This document shows positions 34,390-45,110 of a DNA stretch of 64,000 bases, piece by piece. The position numbers and the translations under genes are program-made. Under the pieces are notes generated by a model, which was not told where the DNA came from, did not search any database, and saw nothing but the letters and a program-made list of their open reading frames with translations. The stretch's first letter is position 1; the number at the start of each line of letters is the position of its first letter. The DNA comes from Ruminococcus sp. (GTDB lineage: Bacteria > Bacillota > Clostridia > Oscillospirales > Ruminococcaceae): positions 1 to 64,000 of the forward strand of contig JAGCYM010000008.1 in assembly GCA_017960805.1 (NCBI GenBank), given 5' to 3'.

Positions 34390-37023
34390 ATGAAGCATTA
34401 TCTGGAACCAATAAGCTCCGTATTCGCTGAAGTAAAAAGTTCAGAAAACGGACTAACCTCTGAAGAGGCTCAGAAGCGCCTTGCAGATGTAGGACAGAAC
34501 AAACTTGACGAACCTCCGAAGCCTACACTGCTAGCCCGCTTTATTGAGCAGTTTAAGAATCCGATGATCCTTGTTCTTATCGCCGCAGCGGCTATATCAG
34601 CAATAACAGGAATCATCTCCGAAGGCAAGCTTGAAGCTGATGTATTCATTATTTTATTTGTTGTATTAGCAAACGCAGTTCTCGGAGTATACCAGGAAAA
34701 TAAGGCCGAATCAGCCATCGAAGCGCTCCAGGCAATGAGTGCTGCTCAGAGCAAGGTCTTCCGTTCAGGCGAGCTTGTGGTTATTCCAAGCTCAGAACTG
34801 GTTCCCGGTGATGTTATAGCGCTTGAAGCCGGAGATAATGTTCCTGCTGACTGCCGTATACTTGAAGCGGCCTCTCTCAAAGCTGAGGAATCAGCACTGA
34901 CAGGAGAAAGCGTTCCTTGTGAAAAAACGAGTGACATACTCACTGGTGAGGATGTACCGCTCGGTGACAGAAAGAATATGCTCTACATGGGAAGCAGCGT
35001 CGCTTACGGACGTGCAGAAGCAGTTGTAGTCGCAACCGGTATGAAAACTGAAATGGGTAAGATCGCCGGAGCTATCGCTGAAGCTGATGACGATGAGACT
35101 CCCCTTCAGAAGAGCCTCACACAGCTCAGTAAGATCCTTTCTGTAGCCGTTCTTCTGATCTGTGTTATAATTCTTATAATCAGCGTTTTACAGATGCTGA
35201 TAAGAGATGGTGTCATCACTCTCCCCGGATTCCTCGAATCATTCATGATAGCTGTCAGCCTTGCTGTTGCTGCTATTCCTGAAGGACTTGCTGCAGTTGT
35301 TACCGTTGTTCTTTCGATCGGCGTAACAAATATGTCCAAGCGTGGCGCCGTAATCCGCCGCCTTACCGCAGTCGAGGCGCTTGGATGTGCTCAGGTTATC
35401 TGCTCTGACAAGACAGGTACCCTCACACAGAATAAGATGACTGTCGTTGAGGAAAGCACAAGTGACAAGCTTCTCCTTGCACGCGCTATGGCACTCTGCT
35501 GCGATGCGCAACTCAATTCTGACGATACAGTTGCCGGAGAACCTACCGAAGCAGCTCTTGTTGCTTACGCAAATAAGAGCGGCCTCAAAAAATACGAACT
35601 TGAAGCTGAAACTCCGCGTAATGCTGAAGCCCCGTTCGATTCGCTCCGTAAGATGATGTCAACAATACACAAGACACAGAACGGATATATTCAGTACACT
35701 AAAGGTGCTCCTGACGTCGTCCTTGGAAACTGTACTAAAATCTTTGACGGTGGTGTAGTCCGCAACTTGGATGAGCACGACCGAGAGCATATTCTCAGTG
35801 AAAACAAGGCTATGGCAGATAAAGCTCTCCGTGTACTTATGGCTTCGTACCGTGAGTATGATTCGCTTCCTGAAGACTGCTCACCTGCAGCTCTTGAACA
35901 CGATCTCATATACATCGGTATGACCGGTATGATAGATCCTGTCCGTCCTGAAGTTAAACCAGCTATCAAGCTTTGTCAGTCCGCCGGAATACGTCCTGTA
36001 ATGATAACAGGCGACCACAGAGACACAGCAGTTGCTATCGCTAAGGAACTCGGTATCCTTGGAGAAGGTCAGCAGGCTATAACCGGAGCAGAGCTCTCAA
36101 AGATACCTGACGACGAGTTCAACAGTACAGTTCAGAATTACAGTGTATATGCTCGTGTTCAGCCTGAGCACAAAGTCCGTATCGTAAATGCATGGCGCAA
36201 GAAGGATATGACAACTGCTATGACAGGTGACGGAGTTAATGACGCTCCTTCAATCAAGAGCGCTGACATCGGTGTCGGCATGGGTATCACTGGTACAGAT
36301 GTAACTAAGAATGTTGCAGATATGGTCCTCACGGATGACAACTTCGCAACCATTGTCGGAGCTGTTGAAGAAGGAAGACGTATATACGACAACATCCGTA
36401 AGGCTATACAGTTCCTGCTCTCGAGTAACCTCAGTGAGGTAATCTGCATACTTGTGGCAACACTTGGTCTTGGGAAACTCACAGGTGGCGCATTCACGAT
36501 CTTCGGACCTGTTCACCTGCTGTGGATCAACCTCATTTCCGACTGTTTCCCGGCTGTAGCGCTTGGAATGGAAGCCGCAGAACCAGGAATTATGGACCGT
36601 AAGCCTCGAAGCAGCAATTCACACATATTCTCTGACGGTCTCGGAGTAAATCTCCTCTGGCAGGGATTCGTCATTTCATTCCTTACACTTGCTTCCTATG
36701 TAATCGGTGCGCAGACCTCTCCTGAGGCAGGAACAACAATGGCATTCATCACTCTTTCAGTCTGTGAGATGCTTCATTCATGGAATATGCGCAGCCTTGA
36801 TAAGTCAATCTTCGCTATGCACAGCCATAACAAGATGCTCCTATTATCAATACTGGTTTCATTCATTCTCATTATCCCAATACTCCTTATCCCAGCACTC
36901 AGAGACATCTTCTCACTTGCAAAGCTTGACGCTATGGAATACCTTTACGCATTCCTTATAGCAACTGTGATAATCCCTATCGTCGAGATTGTAAAGGCTT
37001 TACAGAGAGCAATTAAAAAATAA
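34390..37023 (+). CDS. P-type calcium-transporting ATPase (type IIA)
   Basis: 877 residues. DKTGTLTQNKM carries the phosphorylated Asp, TGES the dephosphorylation loop, and GDGVNDAPSIKSADIGVGMG the hinge. Ca site II residues of SERCA pumps are all present: PEGL in M4, SSNLSEV in M5 and WINLISD in M6, so Ca export is likely. About ten membrane segments, N-terminal actuator region about 1-60. GAAAGGGG precedes the ATG. A transporter of unknown substrate follows after a weak terminator. Ion selectivity is from motif comparison only. Confidence 0.9.
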   Translation: MKHYLEPISSVFAEVKSSENGLTSEEAQKRLADVGQNKLDEPPKPTLLARFIEQFKNPMILVLIAAAAISAITGIISEGKLEADVFIILFVVLANAVLGVYQENKAESAIEALQAMSAAQSKVFRSGELVVIPSSELVPGDVIALEAGDNVPADCRILEAASLKAEESALTGESVPCEKTSDILTGEDVPLGDRKNMLYMGSSVAYGRAEAVVVATGMKTEMGKIAGAIAEADDDETPLQKSLTQLSKILSVAVLLICVIILIISVLQMLIRDGVITLPGFLESFMIAVSLAVAAIPEGLAAVVTVVLSIGVTNMSKRGAVIRRLTAVEALGCAQVICSDKTGTLTQNKMTVVEESTSDKLLLARAMALCCDAQLNSDDTVAGEPTEAALVAYANKSGLKKYELEAETPRNAEAPFDSLRKMMSTIHKTQNGYIQYTKGAPDVVLGNCTKIFDGGVVRNLDEHDREHILSENKAMADKALRVLMASYREYDSLPEDCSPAALEHDLIYIGMTGMIDPVRPEVKPAIKLCQSAGIRPVMITGDHRDTAVAIAKELGILGEGQQAITGAELSKIPDDEFNSTVQNYSVYARVQPEHKVRIVNAWRKKDMTTAMTGDGVNDAPSIKSADIGVGMGITGTDVTKNVADMVLTDDNFATIVGAVEEGRRIYDNIRKAIQFLLSSNLSEVICILVATLGLGKLTGGAFTIFGPVHLLWINLISDCFPAVALGMEAAEPGIMDRKPRSSNSHIFSDGLGVNLLWQGFVISFLTLASYVIGAQTSPEAGTTMAFITLSVCEMLHSWNMRSLDKSIFAMHSHNKMLLLSILVSFILIIPILLIPALRDIFSLAKLDAMEYLYAFLIATVIIPIVEIVKALQRAIKK

Positions 37024-37030
37024 TCATGAT

Positions 37031-37055
37031 AACAGCCGACAGTCTGTCGGCTGTT
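37031..37055 (+). terminator. Stem-loop between ATPase and transporter genes
   Basis: AACAGCCGACA (37031-37041) pairs with TGTCGGCTGTT (37045-37055) with a 3-nt loop, followed by TTCTA. Terminator or attenuator; T-run is weak. Confidence 0.55.
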
Positions 37056-37074
37056 TCTATGCAAAGGAGTCTCC

Positions 37075-38172
37075 ATGCTAAAGATCCTCAAATCCCAGCC
37101 TGTGCTCGTGATAGCGTTCATCGCCGCACTCATCACGATGTTCATAGTCACCCCGGATAAAGAATACCTTGGCTATATAAACCGAACTGTTCTCATCGAA
37201 CTGTTCGCGCTTATGATAGCAGTTGCCGGATTCAGAAGTGTCGGAATATTTGACAAAGCTTCTGATCTTATGCTGAAAAAAGCAGGTACATCACGCCGTA
37301 TCGTACTTATTCTCGTTCTGCTCTGTTTCTTTTCTTCTATGCTGGTCACTAATGATGTAGCTCTTATAACATTTGTGCCTCTTAACCTTATGATATTTGC
37401 GAGCGCAAAGGATGAAAAAATAAGGATACGTACAATAGTACTGGAAACAATTGCCGCAAACCTTGGCAGTATGATGACTCCAGTCGGCAACCCGCAGAAT
37501 CTGTATATATACGATGAATACAAACTTACAGCCTGGGATTTCATACGCACAACACTTCCGTCAGGTATTGTTTCATTTATTGTTTTAGTTCTGCTAACAT
37601 TGATTATTCCGGCTGAAAAATGCGCATCTCCGTCCGAGAAGAATTCCGAGTTCAGGATCGCGCCCACGATCGGTTATGTCGCACTATTCGCTGTATGCCT
37701 GCTGACAGTATTCAGATATATTCCTGACTGGATATGCCTGATAGCTGCACTCGTAGTTGCCCTTATTTTCGACAGAAGCCTTCTTACCAAAGCCGATTAT
37801 CCTCTTCTCGGAACTTTTCTGTGCTTCTTCATATTTGTAGGCAATATCGCACGTATTGACGCAGTCAATGATTTCTTCCGCGGAATTCTTTCAGGAAATG
37901 AACTGATCATTTCATTCCTTCTTTCACAGGTTATCAGTAACGTCCCGGCAGCCGTCATGCTGTCAAGCTTTACAGACAAAGGAACCGTTCTTCTGCTCGG
38001 CGTTGATATCGGAGGCCTCGGTACAATAATCGCTTCCCTCGCAAGCCTTATCTCATTCCAGTTCTATCGTAAAACTAATACAGCTCAGTCAGGAAGATAT
38101 ATGCTCACATTTACCGCAATCAGCATGATTCTGCTCGCTCCCCTGCTGATACTTAATCTGATTATTATGTGA
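37075..38172 (+). CDS. Ion transporter superfamily anion permease (ArsB/CitM/SLC13-like)
   Basis: 365 residues with about ten membrane segments. The family signatures are visible: VTNDVALITFVPLNLMIF with the TNDVALI core, and NLGSMMTPVGNPQNLYIY with the TPxGNPQN core, repeated in weaker form as SQVISNVPAAVML in the second half. ArsB, CitM and NhaD relatives share these. Substrate cannot be told. No arsR or arsC is near, which argues against arsenite. An AAAGGAG site precedes the ATG. Confidence 0.82.
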   Translation: MLKILKSQPVLVIAFIAALITMFIVTPDKEYLGYINRTVLIELFALMIAVAGFRSVGIFDKASDLMLKKAGTSRRIVLILVLLCFFSSMLVTNDVALITFVPLNLMIFASAKDEKIRIRTIVLETIAANLGSMMTPVGNPQNLYIYDEYKLTAWDFIRTTLPSGIVSFIVLVLLTLIIPAEKCASPSEKNSEFRIAPTIGYVALFAVCLLTVFRYIPDWICLIAALVVALIFDRSLLTKADYPLLGTFLCFFIFVGNIARIDAVNDFFRGILSGNELIISFLLSQVISNVPAAVMLSSFTDKGTVLLLGVDIGGLGTIIASLASLISFQFYRKTNTAQSGRYMLTFTAISMILLAPLLILNLIIM

Positions 38173-38203
38173 CAACAGATTTCAAAATCCTCAGAAATAT
38201 TAC

Positions 38204-38232
38204 TTGACTATTCACTAACTATCCGATATAAT
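38204..38232 (+). promoter_or_regulatory. Promoter of the GNAT gene
   Basis: TTGACT (38204-38209), 17-bp spacer, TATAAT (38227-38232), 29 bp before the ATG. Confidence 0.75.
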
Positions 38233-38261
38233 CAAAAAAACAGCTATTGAGGTGATGAGTA

Positions 38262-38729
38262 ATGAATATCAGAAGATTTCAGAATGACGACGCAAAAGAA
38301 CTTGCAGAAGTAATTGCCAGAACATTACGTACAACGAATTCTAAGGACTATACACCAGAGGATCTTGAGATCTGTATCGATTCCCTTAATGCAGATAAAC
38401 TGATCGAACGCTCTGGCTGGACACACTTATATGTCGTATGTGATGATAACCAAATCATAGGCTGCGGTGCAATTGGCCCATATTGGGGCAAGGAAGATGA
38501 AAGCAGCCTGTTCTCCATATTTGTGCATCCGGAATATCAGGGCAATGGTATCGGAAGAAAAATCATAGAAACCCTTGAACAGGATGAATACTTTTTAAGA
38601 GCAAAACGAGTTGAGATACCTGCTTCGATCACCGCAGTTGAGTTCTACAGAAAACTCGGATATGATTTCAAAAACGGTATCCAAGAAATTGATGATGAAC
38701 ATCTCTATCGTTTAGAAAAGTTCAGATAG
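38262..38729 (+). CDS. GNAT-family N-acetyltransferase
   Basis: 155 residues. The acetyl-CoA binding motif VHPEYQGNGIGRKII (about 87-101) and the C-terminal SITAVEFYRKLGY block are typical. It should transfer an acetyl group to an amine; the substrate is unknown. GAGGTGATGAG precedes the ATG. The gene has its own promoter and shares a bidirectional terminator with clpX. Confidence 0.9.
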   Translation: MNIRRFQNDDAKELAEVIARTLRTTNSKDYTPEDLEICIDSLNADKLIERSGWTHLYVVCDDNQIIGCGAIGPYWGKEDESSLFSIFVHPEYQGNGIGRKIIETLEQDEYFLRAKRVEIPASITAVEFYRKLGYDFKNGIQEIDDEHLYRLEKFR

Positions 38730-38757
38730 GATCTGAACCCATACGAATATGACAAAA

Positions 38758-38796
38758 AGCCCTGGGGCGGTTTTCAATCACAACCGTCTCAGGGCT
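38758..38796. terminator. Bidirectional terminator between the GNAT gene and clpX
   Basis: 38758-38772 (starting AGCCCTGGGGCGGTT) pairs with 38782-38796 (ending TCAGGGCT), with two mismatches, and has A-rich and T-rich flanks suited to both directions. Confidence 0.8.
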
Positions 38797-38825
38797 ATTT
38801 ACATCATTTTGATAAATGCAGTTTG

Positions 38826-40106
38826 TTATTCTGCAATTGTTTCAAGGGTTACTATCTTGTTGCGTCTGTTTGTGAGAATCGGCTCTGCCTTTTCTGTAAC
38901 ACACTCCTTAGTTACGGTTACACGAGCAATGCTTCCGTCTGAAGGAACAAGATACATTGTCTTCATCAGTACTCCCTCGAGTATTGAACGAAGGCCTCTG
39001 GCGCCTGTCTTCTGTGCGATAGCCTTCTTTGCGATCTCAACTAGAGCATCATCATTTATCTCAAGTTCAATATCATCATAGTCAAACAGTTTCTTATACT
39101 GCTTGATCAGCGCATTCTTCGGTTCAGTAAGGATAGAAACAAGTGAATCCTCATCGAGTTCCTCGAGAACTGTTATAACCGGAAGACGTCCAACAAATTC
39201 AGGAACCATACCAAACTTAATAAGGTCCTTCGGTATAACCTGCTTGAAGATATTTGTCTTTTCAACCTTATCAGTCTTTATCTCTCCGCCGAAGCCGATA
39301 GGAGCCTTACCGATACGCTTCTGTATCTGACGCTCAAGTCCGTCAAATGCTCCGCCGCAGATAAAGAGGATGTTTCTTGTATCTATCTGGAGTGTCTCCT
39401 GATTAGGATGCTTTCTTCCACCCTGAGGAGGAACATTGGATACTGTTCCTTCAATAATCTTCAGAAGAGCCTGCTGAACACCTTCACCGCTTACATCACG
39501 GGTAATAGAAGTGTTCTCTGATTTTCTTGCTATCTTATCGATCTCATCGATATATATGATACCACGCTCTGCAGCCTTAATATCGTAATCAGCAGCCTGT
39601 ATGAGTCTGAGAAGAACATTCTCAACATCATCACCTACATAGCCGGCTTCTGTAATAGTTGTAGCATCAGCTATTGCAAACGGTACATTCAGAAGCTTAG
39701 CAAGTGTCTGTGCAAGAAAGGTCTTTCCAACACCAGTAGGGCCAAGAAGAAGCACATTGCTCTTCTGAAGCTCAACGCCGTCCTGATCTTTTGAATCCTG
39801 GCTCATTATTCTCTTGTAGTGGTTATATACAGCAACAGCAAGAGAGATCTTTGCATCATCCTGTCCGATAACATAATCATCGAGAAAGCTCTTTATTTCC
39901 ACAGGCTTAAGGAGCTTCATTGATGCCAGATCCTTTTTATCATTCTTTGATGCCTTACGCTGAGCCTTTGATATACCTGGTCCGAAAATCATCTCGTAGC
40001 AGTATACTACGCACTCATCACATATATTGGCAGAGCCTGCGGAAAACATACTCTGAACTCGATTCTCGCCTTTTCCGCAGAAGCTGCAAGACTTAAATTC
40101 AGCCAT
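38826..40106 (-). CDS. clpX: ClpX ATPase of the ClpXP protease
   Basis: 426 residues. Zinc-binding N-terminal domain ([13 protein letters not shown]), Walker [13 protein letters not shown], Walker [12 protein letters not shown], pore-loop and sensor regions ([21 protein letters not shown]-type FVGRLPVIT) and the IGF-type loop region for ClpP docking ([12 protein letters not shown]). It unfolds proteins for ClpP. It follows clpP by 7 bp, the common tig-clpP-clpX order. Confidence 0.98.
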   Translation of the reverse strand: MAEFKSCSFCGKGENRVQSMFSAGSANICDECVVYCYEMIFGPGISKAQRKASKNDKKDLASMKLLKPVEIKSFLDDYVIGQDDAKISLAVAVYNHYKRIMSQDSKDQDGVELQKSNVLLLGPTGVGKTFLAQTLAKLLNVPFAIADATTITEAGYVGDDVENVLLRLIQAADYDIKAAERGIIYIDEIDKIARKSENTSITRDVSGEGVQQALLKIIEGTVSNVPPQGGRKHPNQETLQIDTRNILFICGGAFDGLERQIQKRIGKAPIGFGGEIKTDKVEKTNIFKQVIPKDLIKFGMVPEFVGRLPVITVLEELDEDSLVSILTEPKNALIKQYKKLFDYDDIELEINDDALVEIAKKAIAQKTGARGLRSILEGVLMKTMYLVPSDGSIARVTVTKECVTEKAEPILTNRRNKIVTLETIAE

Positions 40107-40113
40107 TATGTCC

Positions 40114-40701
40114 TTACCTCTTTTCGATTACTTTATCGATAAGGCCGTATTCCAGAGCTTCCTGAGCTGTCATGTAATTATCACGCTCACATGCGTCATG
40201 GATCTCTTCAACGGTCTTTCCTGCGTTTGCGGCAAGAATAGACTCAAGTCTGTCTCTTGTACGCTCGAGGTTCTTGGCCTGGATCATGATGTCGGTCTGC
40301 TGACCGCCAAGGCCACCGCCGATCAGAGGCTGATGGATCATTATTTCACTGTTAGGAAGAGCGATACGCTTGCCCTTTGCGCCTGACGAGAGAAGGAAAG
40401 CGCCCATGGATGCTGCCATACCGATACAGATGGTCGAAACATCACACTTGATATAATTCATTGTGTCATATATCGCCATACCTGCGGTTACTGATCCGCC
40501 GGGACTGTTGATATAAAGGGATATATCCTTTTCAGTATCCTGGCTCTCGAGGAACAGAAGCTGTGCAACTACAAGACTAGCAGTTGTATCGTTAACCTGA
40601 TCAGAAAGCATAATGATTCTGTCATTAAGCAGGCGTGAGAAGATATCGTACGATCTCTCTCCACGACTTGTCTGTTCGACAACATACGGTATAAAACTCA
40701 T
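40114..40701 (-). CDS. clpP: ClpP protease subunit
   Basis: 195 residues from the ATG at 40701 (AAGGGCGATG region upstream); the extended frame to 40755 has no site. The catalytic triad is visible: Ser in GMAASMGAF, His in IMIHQP, and Asp in the ERDNYM region. [25 protein letters not shown] is the usual mature N-terminus. Partner of ClpX next door. Cytoplasmic. Confidence 0.98.
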   Translation of the reverse strand: MSFIPYVVEQTSRGERSYDIFSRLLNDRIIMLSDQVNDTTASLVVAQLLFLESQDTEKDISLYINSPGGSVTAGMAIYDTMNYIKCDVSTICIGMAASMGAFLLSSGAKGKRIALPNSEIMIHQPLIGGGLGGQQTDIMIQAKNLERTRDRLESILAANAGKTVEEIHDACERDNYMTAQEALEYGLIDKVIEKR

Positions 40702-40775
40702 AATTTCATCGCCCTTTCTATAAAACCATTGTCCCACAAAATATATGCGGGACAACTGATAAGTATTTCTATTTT

Positions 40776-42086
40776 TTATTCTGCAGCTGCTTCTTCAGCT
40801 GGAGCTGAATTATCAATTACTGCGTTCTCCTTTACGAGATCAACAGCCTTCTGAACTTTCATATCAGCTGTGTACTCAGCAAGAGGAATGAATTTCTTGA
40901 TTGTATCAACATCAACATTATTTGATGCAGCGATCTCTGAAAGACCGTTATTGATCTCTTCCTCAGTTACCTCGAGGTTCTCGATCTCTGCGATCTTCTC
41001 AAGAGCAAGACGAAGCTTAACTTCACTCTCTGCTCTGTCACGGTAAGTTTCTCTGAGGGCATCCTCATCCATACCTGTGTACTGGCAGTACATCTTGAGG
41101 TTCATACCCTGCTGCTGGAGCTGCTGATCAAATGAACGGATGAGAGAATCTATTCTCTGCTCATACATGCAGTTCGGAATAGGAGCATCAACCTTAGCGA
41201 TAAGAGCGTTGAGAACTGCGCTCTCGAATGCTGAATCAGCATGCTGAACAGCAGCCTCTTCAAGCTTTGTCTTTATGTCAGCCTTATACTCATCAACTGT
41301 ATCGAACTCAGTAGCGTCCTTGATAAGATCATCATTGATCTCTGGGAGCTCCTCGTAGCTGATAGCCTTGAGCTTTGTCTTGAAAGTAGCTTCCTTGCCA
41401 GCATAATCAGCCATGTGGTAATCCTCAGGGAAGGAAACAACTACGTCAAACTCATCTCCGATGTTGTGACCAACGATCTGATCCTCGAATCCTGGGATGA
41501 ACTGACCGCTGCCGAGCTTGAGCTGGTGATCTTCACCCTTGCCGCCCTCGAATGCCTCGTCACCAAAGAAGCCCTCGAAGTCAATTGTAACTTCATCATC
41601 CATCTGAGCTGCTCTGTCTTCGATAGAAACTATACGAGCATTCTTCTTTCTGATGATATCAATCTGCTTGTCGATATCCTCATCAGTTATTTCCTTGACT
41701 TCCTTGGGAGCCTTTATTCCCTTGTAGTCAGAAATCTCAATCTCAGGCTTAGTTACACAAACAACCTTAAGCTCAACACCGTTCTCCTTATCGATCGATG
41801 TAACCTCAACGTTAGGTCTGTCAACGAGCACAAGTTTTGTCTCTGCAACTGCTGCATCTATCTCGGGTCCGAGAAGTGCATTGATAGCGCCCTCGTAGAA
41901 AGCACCCTCGCCATACTCCTTCTCAACAAGCTTTCTGGGAGCCTTACCCTTTCTGAATCCCTTTATCTGGATATTCTTTCTCTGACGCTGGAACTCTTCC
42001 TCAACGGCGTTCTCAAATGTTGCCGCATCAATAGATAATACCAGTTCAGTAGTGTTTACATCTGTCTTGTTTGATGATTTTAACAT
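40776..42086 (-). CDS. tig: Trigger factor chaperone
   Basis: 436 residues. The ribosome-binding signature [17 protein letters not shown] lies at about 43-60, the FKBP-type prolyl isomerase domain at about 150-245 ([19 protein letters not shown]), and the helical C-terminal chaperone domain after it. The Ala/Glu-rich tail is typical. It binds nascent chains at the ribosome exit. It heads the tig-clpP-clpX run with its own promoter at 42152-42180. Confidence 0.97.
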   Translation of the reverse strand: MLKSSNKTDVNTTELVLSIDAATFENAVEEEFQRQRKNIQIKGFRKGKAPRKLVEKEYGEGAFYEGAINALLGPEIDAAVAETKLVLVDRPNVEVTSIDKENGVELKVVCVTKPEIEISDYKGIKAPKEVKEITDEDIDKQIDIIRKKNARIVSIEDRAAQMDDEVTIDFEGFFGDEAFEGGKGEDHQLKLGSGQFIPGFEDQIVGHNIGDEFDVVVSFPEDYHMADYAGKEATFKTKLKAISYEELPEINDDLIKDATEFDTVDEYKADIKTKLEEAAVQHADSAFESAVLNALIAKVDAPIPNCMYEQRIDSLIRSFDQQLQQQGMNLKMYCQYTGMDEDALRETYRDRAESEVKLRLALEKIAEIENLEVTEEEINNGLSEIAASNNVDVDTIKKFIPLAEYTADMKVQKAVDLVKENAVIDNSAPAEEAAAE

Positions 42087-42151
42087 GTTTGATCCTCCAT
42101 GATTATTTTTAAACTGATGACCAGTGGGTACATCTATAACAATACTGGAAT

Positions 42152-42180
42152 ATTATACCACATTTCTTATATTTTTTCCA
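42152..42180 (-). promoter_or_regulatory. Promoter of tig
   Basis: Leftward TGGAAA (42180-42175), 17-bp spacer, TATAAT (42157-42152) with extended TGG. Confidence 0.65.
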
Positions 42181-42213
42181 CAGTATTTTCAAGCTTCTAC
42201 TAATTGGACAATC

Positions 42214-42915
42214 CTACATCACTTTTACAGGCATAAACTGTATATAATCCCCTGCAATTAGATGAAAATCAATGTCATCATAAGTGTTGGTGACACACAG
42301 TGCGTGTGCAGAGCGTCCATGAATGTGTCCGTAGTAGCATGCCTTTATCTTATAGCGATATAGAACTTCAAGTATGTCATAATTGAAGTTCGATGCAAAT
42401 ATCGGCGGATAGTGCATAAATACAAGAGGCTCCAGACCTGCATTGACGGCAGACTGGATAGATGTCTCAAGGCGCTGTACTTCACGTTTCAGGACTTTTT
42501 CATCCTGTTCGTCCTTTTCGCCATCGGTGCCGTTTACCCAGCCACGTGTTCCGCATATACCATAGCCGTTATACTCGTAGTGGTTATTATGGAGGATATT
42601 CAGCGTATCAAAGCCTTTTTCTGCAAAAAAGCCTTCCATTTTCCTCATCGTCACCCACCAGTAATCATGATTTCCTTTCAGGATGATCTTCCTTCCCGGA
42701 AGGTCATTGATGAAGCGGAAATCAGGTTCAGCCTGCTGAATGGACATTCCCCACGAAATGTCACCGGCAAGAACGACTGTATCTTCAGGTTTTACTATAT
42801 CACGCCAGTTCTTCTCTATCTTCTCCTGATAATTATCCCATCCGGCAAATACAGACATTGTCTTTGAAGGATCACTGAAGGAGAGATGAAGATCGCCAAT
42901 TGCGTAAAGACTCAT
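42214..42915 (-). CDS. Calcineurin-like metallophosphoesterase
   Basis: 233 residues. All metal-binding motifs are present in order: GDLHLS, GDISWG, GNHDYWW, and GHIHG near the end. Members act on phosphomonoesters or phosphodiesters; the substrate is not evident. The start overlaps the thrC stop as TAATG, so it is co-translated with thrC. Confidence 0.9.
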   Translation of the reverse strand: MSLYAIGDLHLSFSDPSKTMSVFAGWDNYQEKIEKNWRDIVKPEDTVVLAGDISWGMSIQQAEPDFRFINDLPGRKIILKGNHDYWWVTMRKMEGFFAEKGFDTLNILHNNHYEYNGYGICGTRGWVNGTDGEKDEQDEKVLKREVQRLETSIQSAVNAGLEPLVFMHYPPIFASNFNYDILEVLYRYKIKACYYGHIHGRSAHALCVTNTYDDIDFHLIAGDYIQFMPVKVM

Positions 42916-44408
42916 TATATGCTGAGTTTTCCGAGTACGTACTGCTTCTGATCAGCCTTGTCGATAACATCGCTGAAACGCTCAGGCTTGTTCTTGAGAT
43001 CTGCGAGAGCAGCAGGAACAGGAATGTCTGAAAGTTCTGCTATACGATCAACCTTTGCGTACTCATCAATATCAGATGCCTTGCCCTCAAGAGCCTCGAG
43101 AACTGCAGCGCTGAACTTGTAAGGACTTGCTGTGGAAGCAATCACTGTCTTTGTTGTATCACCGGTTGTAGCCTTATAGTCATTATAGACCTTGACCGCA
43201 ACGGCAGTATGTGTGTCACATGTATAGGAATACTTCTCATAGATATCATGGATCGTAGACTTTGTCTGTCCATCGTCGCAGAAACCGCCGTAGAATTCTT
43301 CCTTGAGCTTAGCCTTAACTGCGTCGTTTACCTCATATCTTCCCTCAGATGCAAGCTTGCTGAACCACTCGCTGATTAGCTTGTCATCTCTTCCTGTCAT
43401 GAGATAGAGAAGTCTCTCAAGATTGCTTGAGATAAGGATATCCATTGAAGGTGAAACAGTTGCGTAGAACTTACGGTTTCTGTCGTAGATACCTGTATTG
43501 ATGAAGTCAGTTAGAACGTTATTGATATTTGATGCACAAATCAGCTTGTTTACAGGAATACCCATGTGCTTTGCGTAGTATGCAGCAAGGATATTACCGA
43601 AGTTGCCGGTTGGAACAACAATGTTTATGCTGTCGCCAAGAGCTATCTCTCCATCTTTTACGAGCTCAGCGTAAGCTGATACATAGTATACTACCTGTGG
43701 AACAAGACGTCCCCAGTTGATGGAATTCGCGGATGAGAACATCATGCCGTTTTCAGCAAGCTTGTCCTTGACCTCTTCATCAGTAAAGATAGCCTTAACG
43801 CCATTCTGGCAGTCATCAAAGTTACCCTTAATTGCGCAAACGCCGACATTGGCACCTTCCTGTGTCTTCATCTGACGCTTCTGCATCGGGCTTACGCCGT
43901 CCTCAGGATAGAATACGAGGATGGAAGTGCCTTCAACATCCTTGAAGCCTTCAAGAGCAGCCTTTCCTGTATCACCTGATGTTGCAACAAGAATAACTAT
44001 CTTCTTGTCAAGCTTTATCTTCTTTGCTGAAGTTGTGAGGAAGTAAGGAAGGATCTGAAGTGCCATATCCTTAAAAGCACATGTGGGTCCATGCCAGAGT
44101 TCAAGCATATATGTTCCGTCAAAGAGATGTGCCATCTCGGCAATGCTCTCTGTCTCGAAATTCTTTGTGCTGTATGCATTGTCAGTGCAGTAGTGTATCT
44201 CAGCTTCTGTGAAGTCTGTAAGATATTTTGCAAAAACATACGCAGCTCTGTCGGCATATTTCATATCGCCGAGAGCCTTTATCTCGTCGTTTGTGAGTGT
44301 CGGAATGCTCTCGGGAACAAAGAGTCCGCCCTCAGCGGAAATTCCCTGTGTAATAGCCTCCGCGCTGCTTACCTTAACGCTGCTGTTTCTTGTGCTGTTG
44401 TAAAACAT
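42915..44408 (-). CDS. thrC: Threonine synthase
   Basis: 497 residues, the longer type found in E. coli and Clostridia. The PLP lysine lies in GPTCAFKDMALQ and phosphate-binding glycine loops in ATSGDTGKAAL and VPTGNFGNILAAYYA. It makes L-threonine from O-phosphohomoserine. No thrA or thrB is nearby. The N-terminus MFYNSTRN matches the common start. Confidence 0.96.
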   Translation of the reverse strand: MFYNSTRNSSVKVSSAEAITQGISAEGGLFVPESIPTLTNDEIKALGDMKYADRAAYVFAKYLTDFTEAEIHYCTDNAYSTKNFETESIAEMAHLFDGTYMLELWHGPTCAFKDMALQILPYFLTTSAKKIKLDKKIVILVATSGDTGKAALEGFKDVEGTSILVFYPEDGVSPMQKRQMKTQEGANVGVCAIKGNFDDCQNGVKAIFTDEEVKDKLAENGMMFSSANSINWGRLVPQVVYYVSAYAELVKDGEIALGDSINIVVPTGNFGNILAAYYAKHMGIPVNKLICASNINNVLTDFINTGIYDRNRKFYATVSPSMDILISSNLERLLYLMTGRDDKLISEWFSKLASEGRYEVNDAVKAKLKEEFYGGFCDDGQTKSTIHDIYEKYSYTCDTHTAVAVKVYNDYKATTGDTTKTVIASTASPYKFSAAVLEALEGKASDIDEYAKVDRIAELSDIPVPAALADLKNKPERFSDVIDKADQKQYVLGKLSI

Positions 44409-44477
44409 AGGATCACCCTTTTTTCTAATTTTGCCTTTGGCAATAAGTCACTTGTTTTAAAAAGCCATTTTCAGGCC

Positions 44478-45107
44478 TTATTTACTAGATTCACCAAGAA
44501 TCTTTTTCAGGAACGAACGGCGGTGAATATCACTCGGTCCGTACTTTTTCAGCATTTCACAATGCAGGGCTGTTCCGTAACCCTTATGCTGATCAAAACA
44601 GTATTCAGGATACTTAGCTGCTATCTCTCTCATATACCGGTCACGCGAGACCTTGGCGAGAACTGATGCCGCAGCTATAGAAGCTGAAGTCGCATCACCC
44701 TTTATAACACATCTGGCCGGACAGTCAAGTTCCGGAAGCCTGTTGCCATCAACAAGAGCCATATCCGGCTTGATCCCAAGCCCTTCTACTGCACGCTTCA
44801 TAGCTAGCATTGTTGCGTTCAGAATATTCAGAGTATCTATTTCCTCAACACTAGCGGTAGCAACACAATATGCCTTCGCCCTGGAAATAACCTCATCATA
44901 CAGCATCTCTCTGCGTGATTCAGATATCTTCTTACTGTCATTTAAATAATCAATGAGTGTTTCATCATCCAGAATTACTGCTGCGGTGTAGACATCTCCC
45001 GCAAGAGGTCCGCGCCCCGCTTCGTCAACTCCGCATATTACCGGGAACTCCCTGCGAAGCTCCGTATCATAGTCAAAAAGCTCCTTGTGGAGAATAATTC
45101 TCGCCAT
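44478..45107 (-). CDS. rnhB: Ribonuclease HII
   Basis: 209 residues. The motif CGVDEAGRGPLAGDVYTAAV holds the first two carboxylates; ILDDETLIDYLNDSKK and the later ALVDGN and ATSASIAAASVLAKVSRD blocks complete the type 2 signature. It removes RNA from DNA-RNA hybrids. It lies 3 bp after rbgA, the usual rbgA-rnhB order in Firmicutes. Confidence 0.97.
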   Translation of the reverse strand: MARIILHKELFDYDTELRREFPVICGVDEAGRGPLAGDVYTAAVILDDETLIDYLNDSKKISESRREMLYDEVISRAKAYCVATASVEEIDTLNILNATMLAMKRAVEGLGIKPDMALVDGNRLPELDCPARCVIKGDATSASIAAASVLAKVSRDRYMREIAAKYPEYCFDQHKGYGTALHCEMLKKYGPSDIHRRSFLKKILGESSK

Positions 45108-45110
45108 TTC

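Noticed and set aside
41241..42038. 265-codon open frame opposite the trigger factor gene
   Set aside because: Leu/Ser-rich antisense shadow of tig with no ribosome binding site or recognisable domain.
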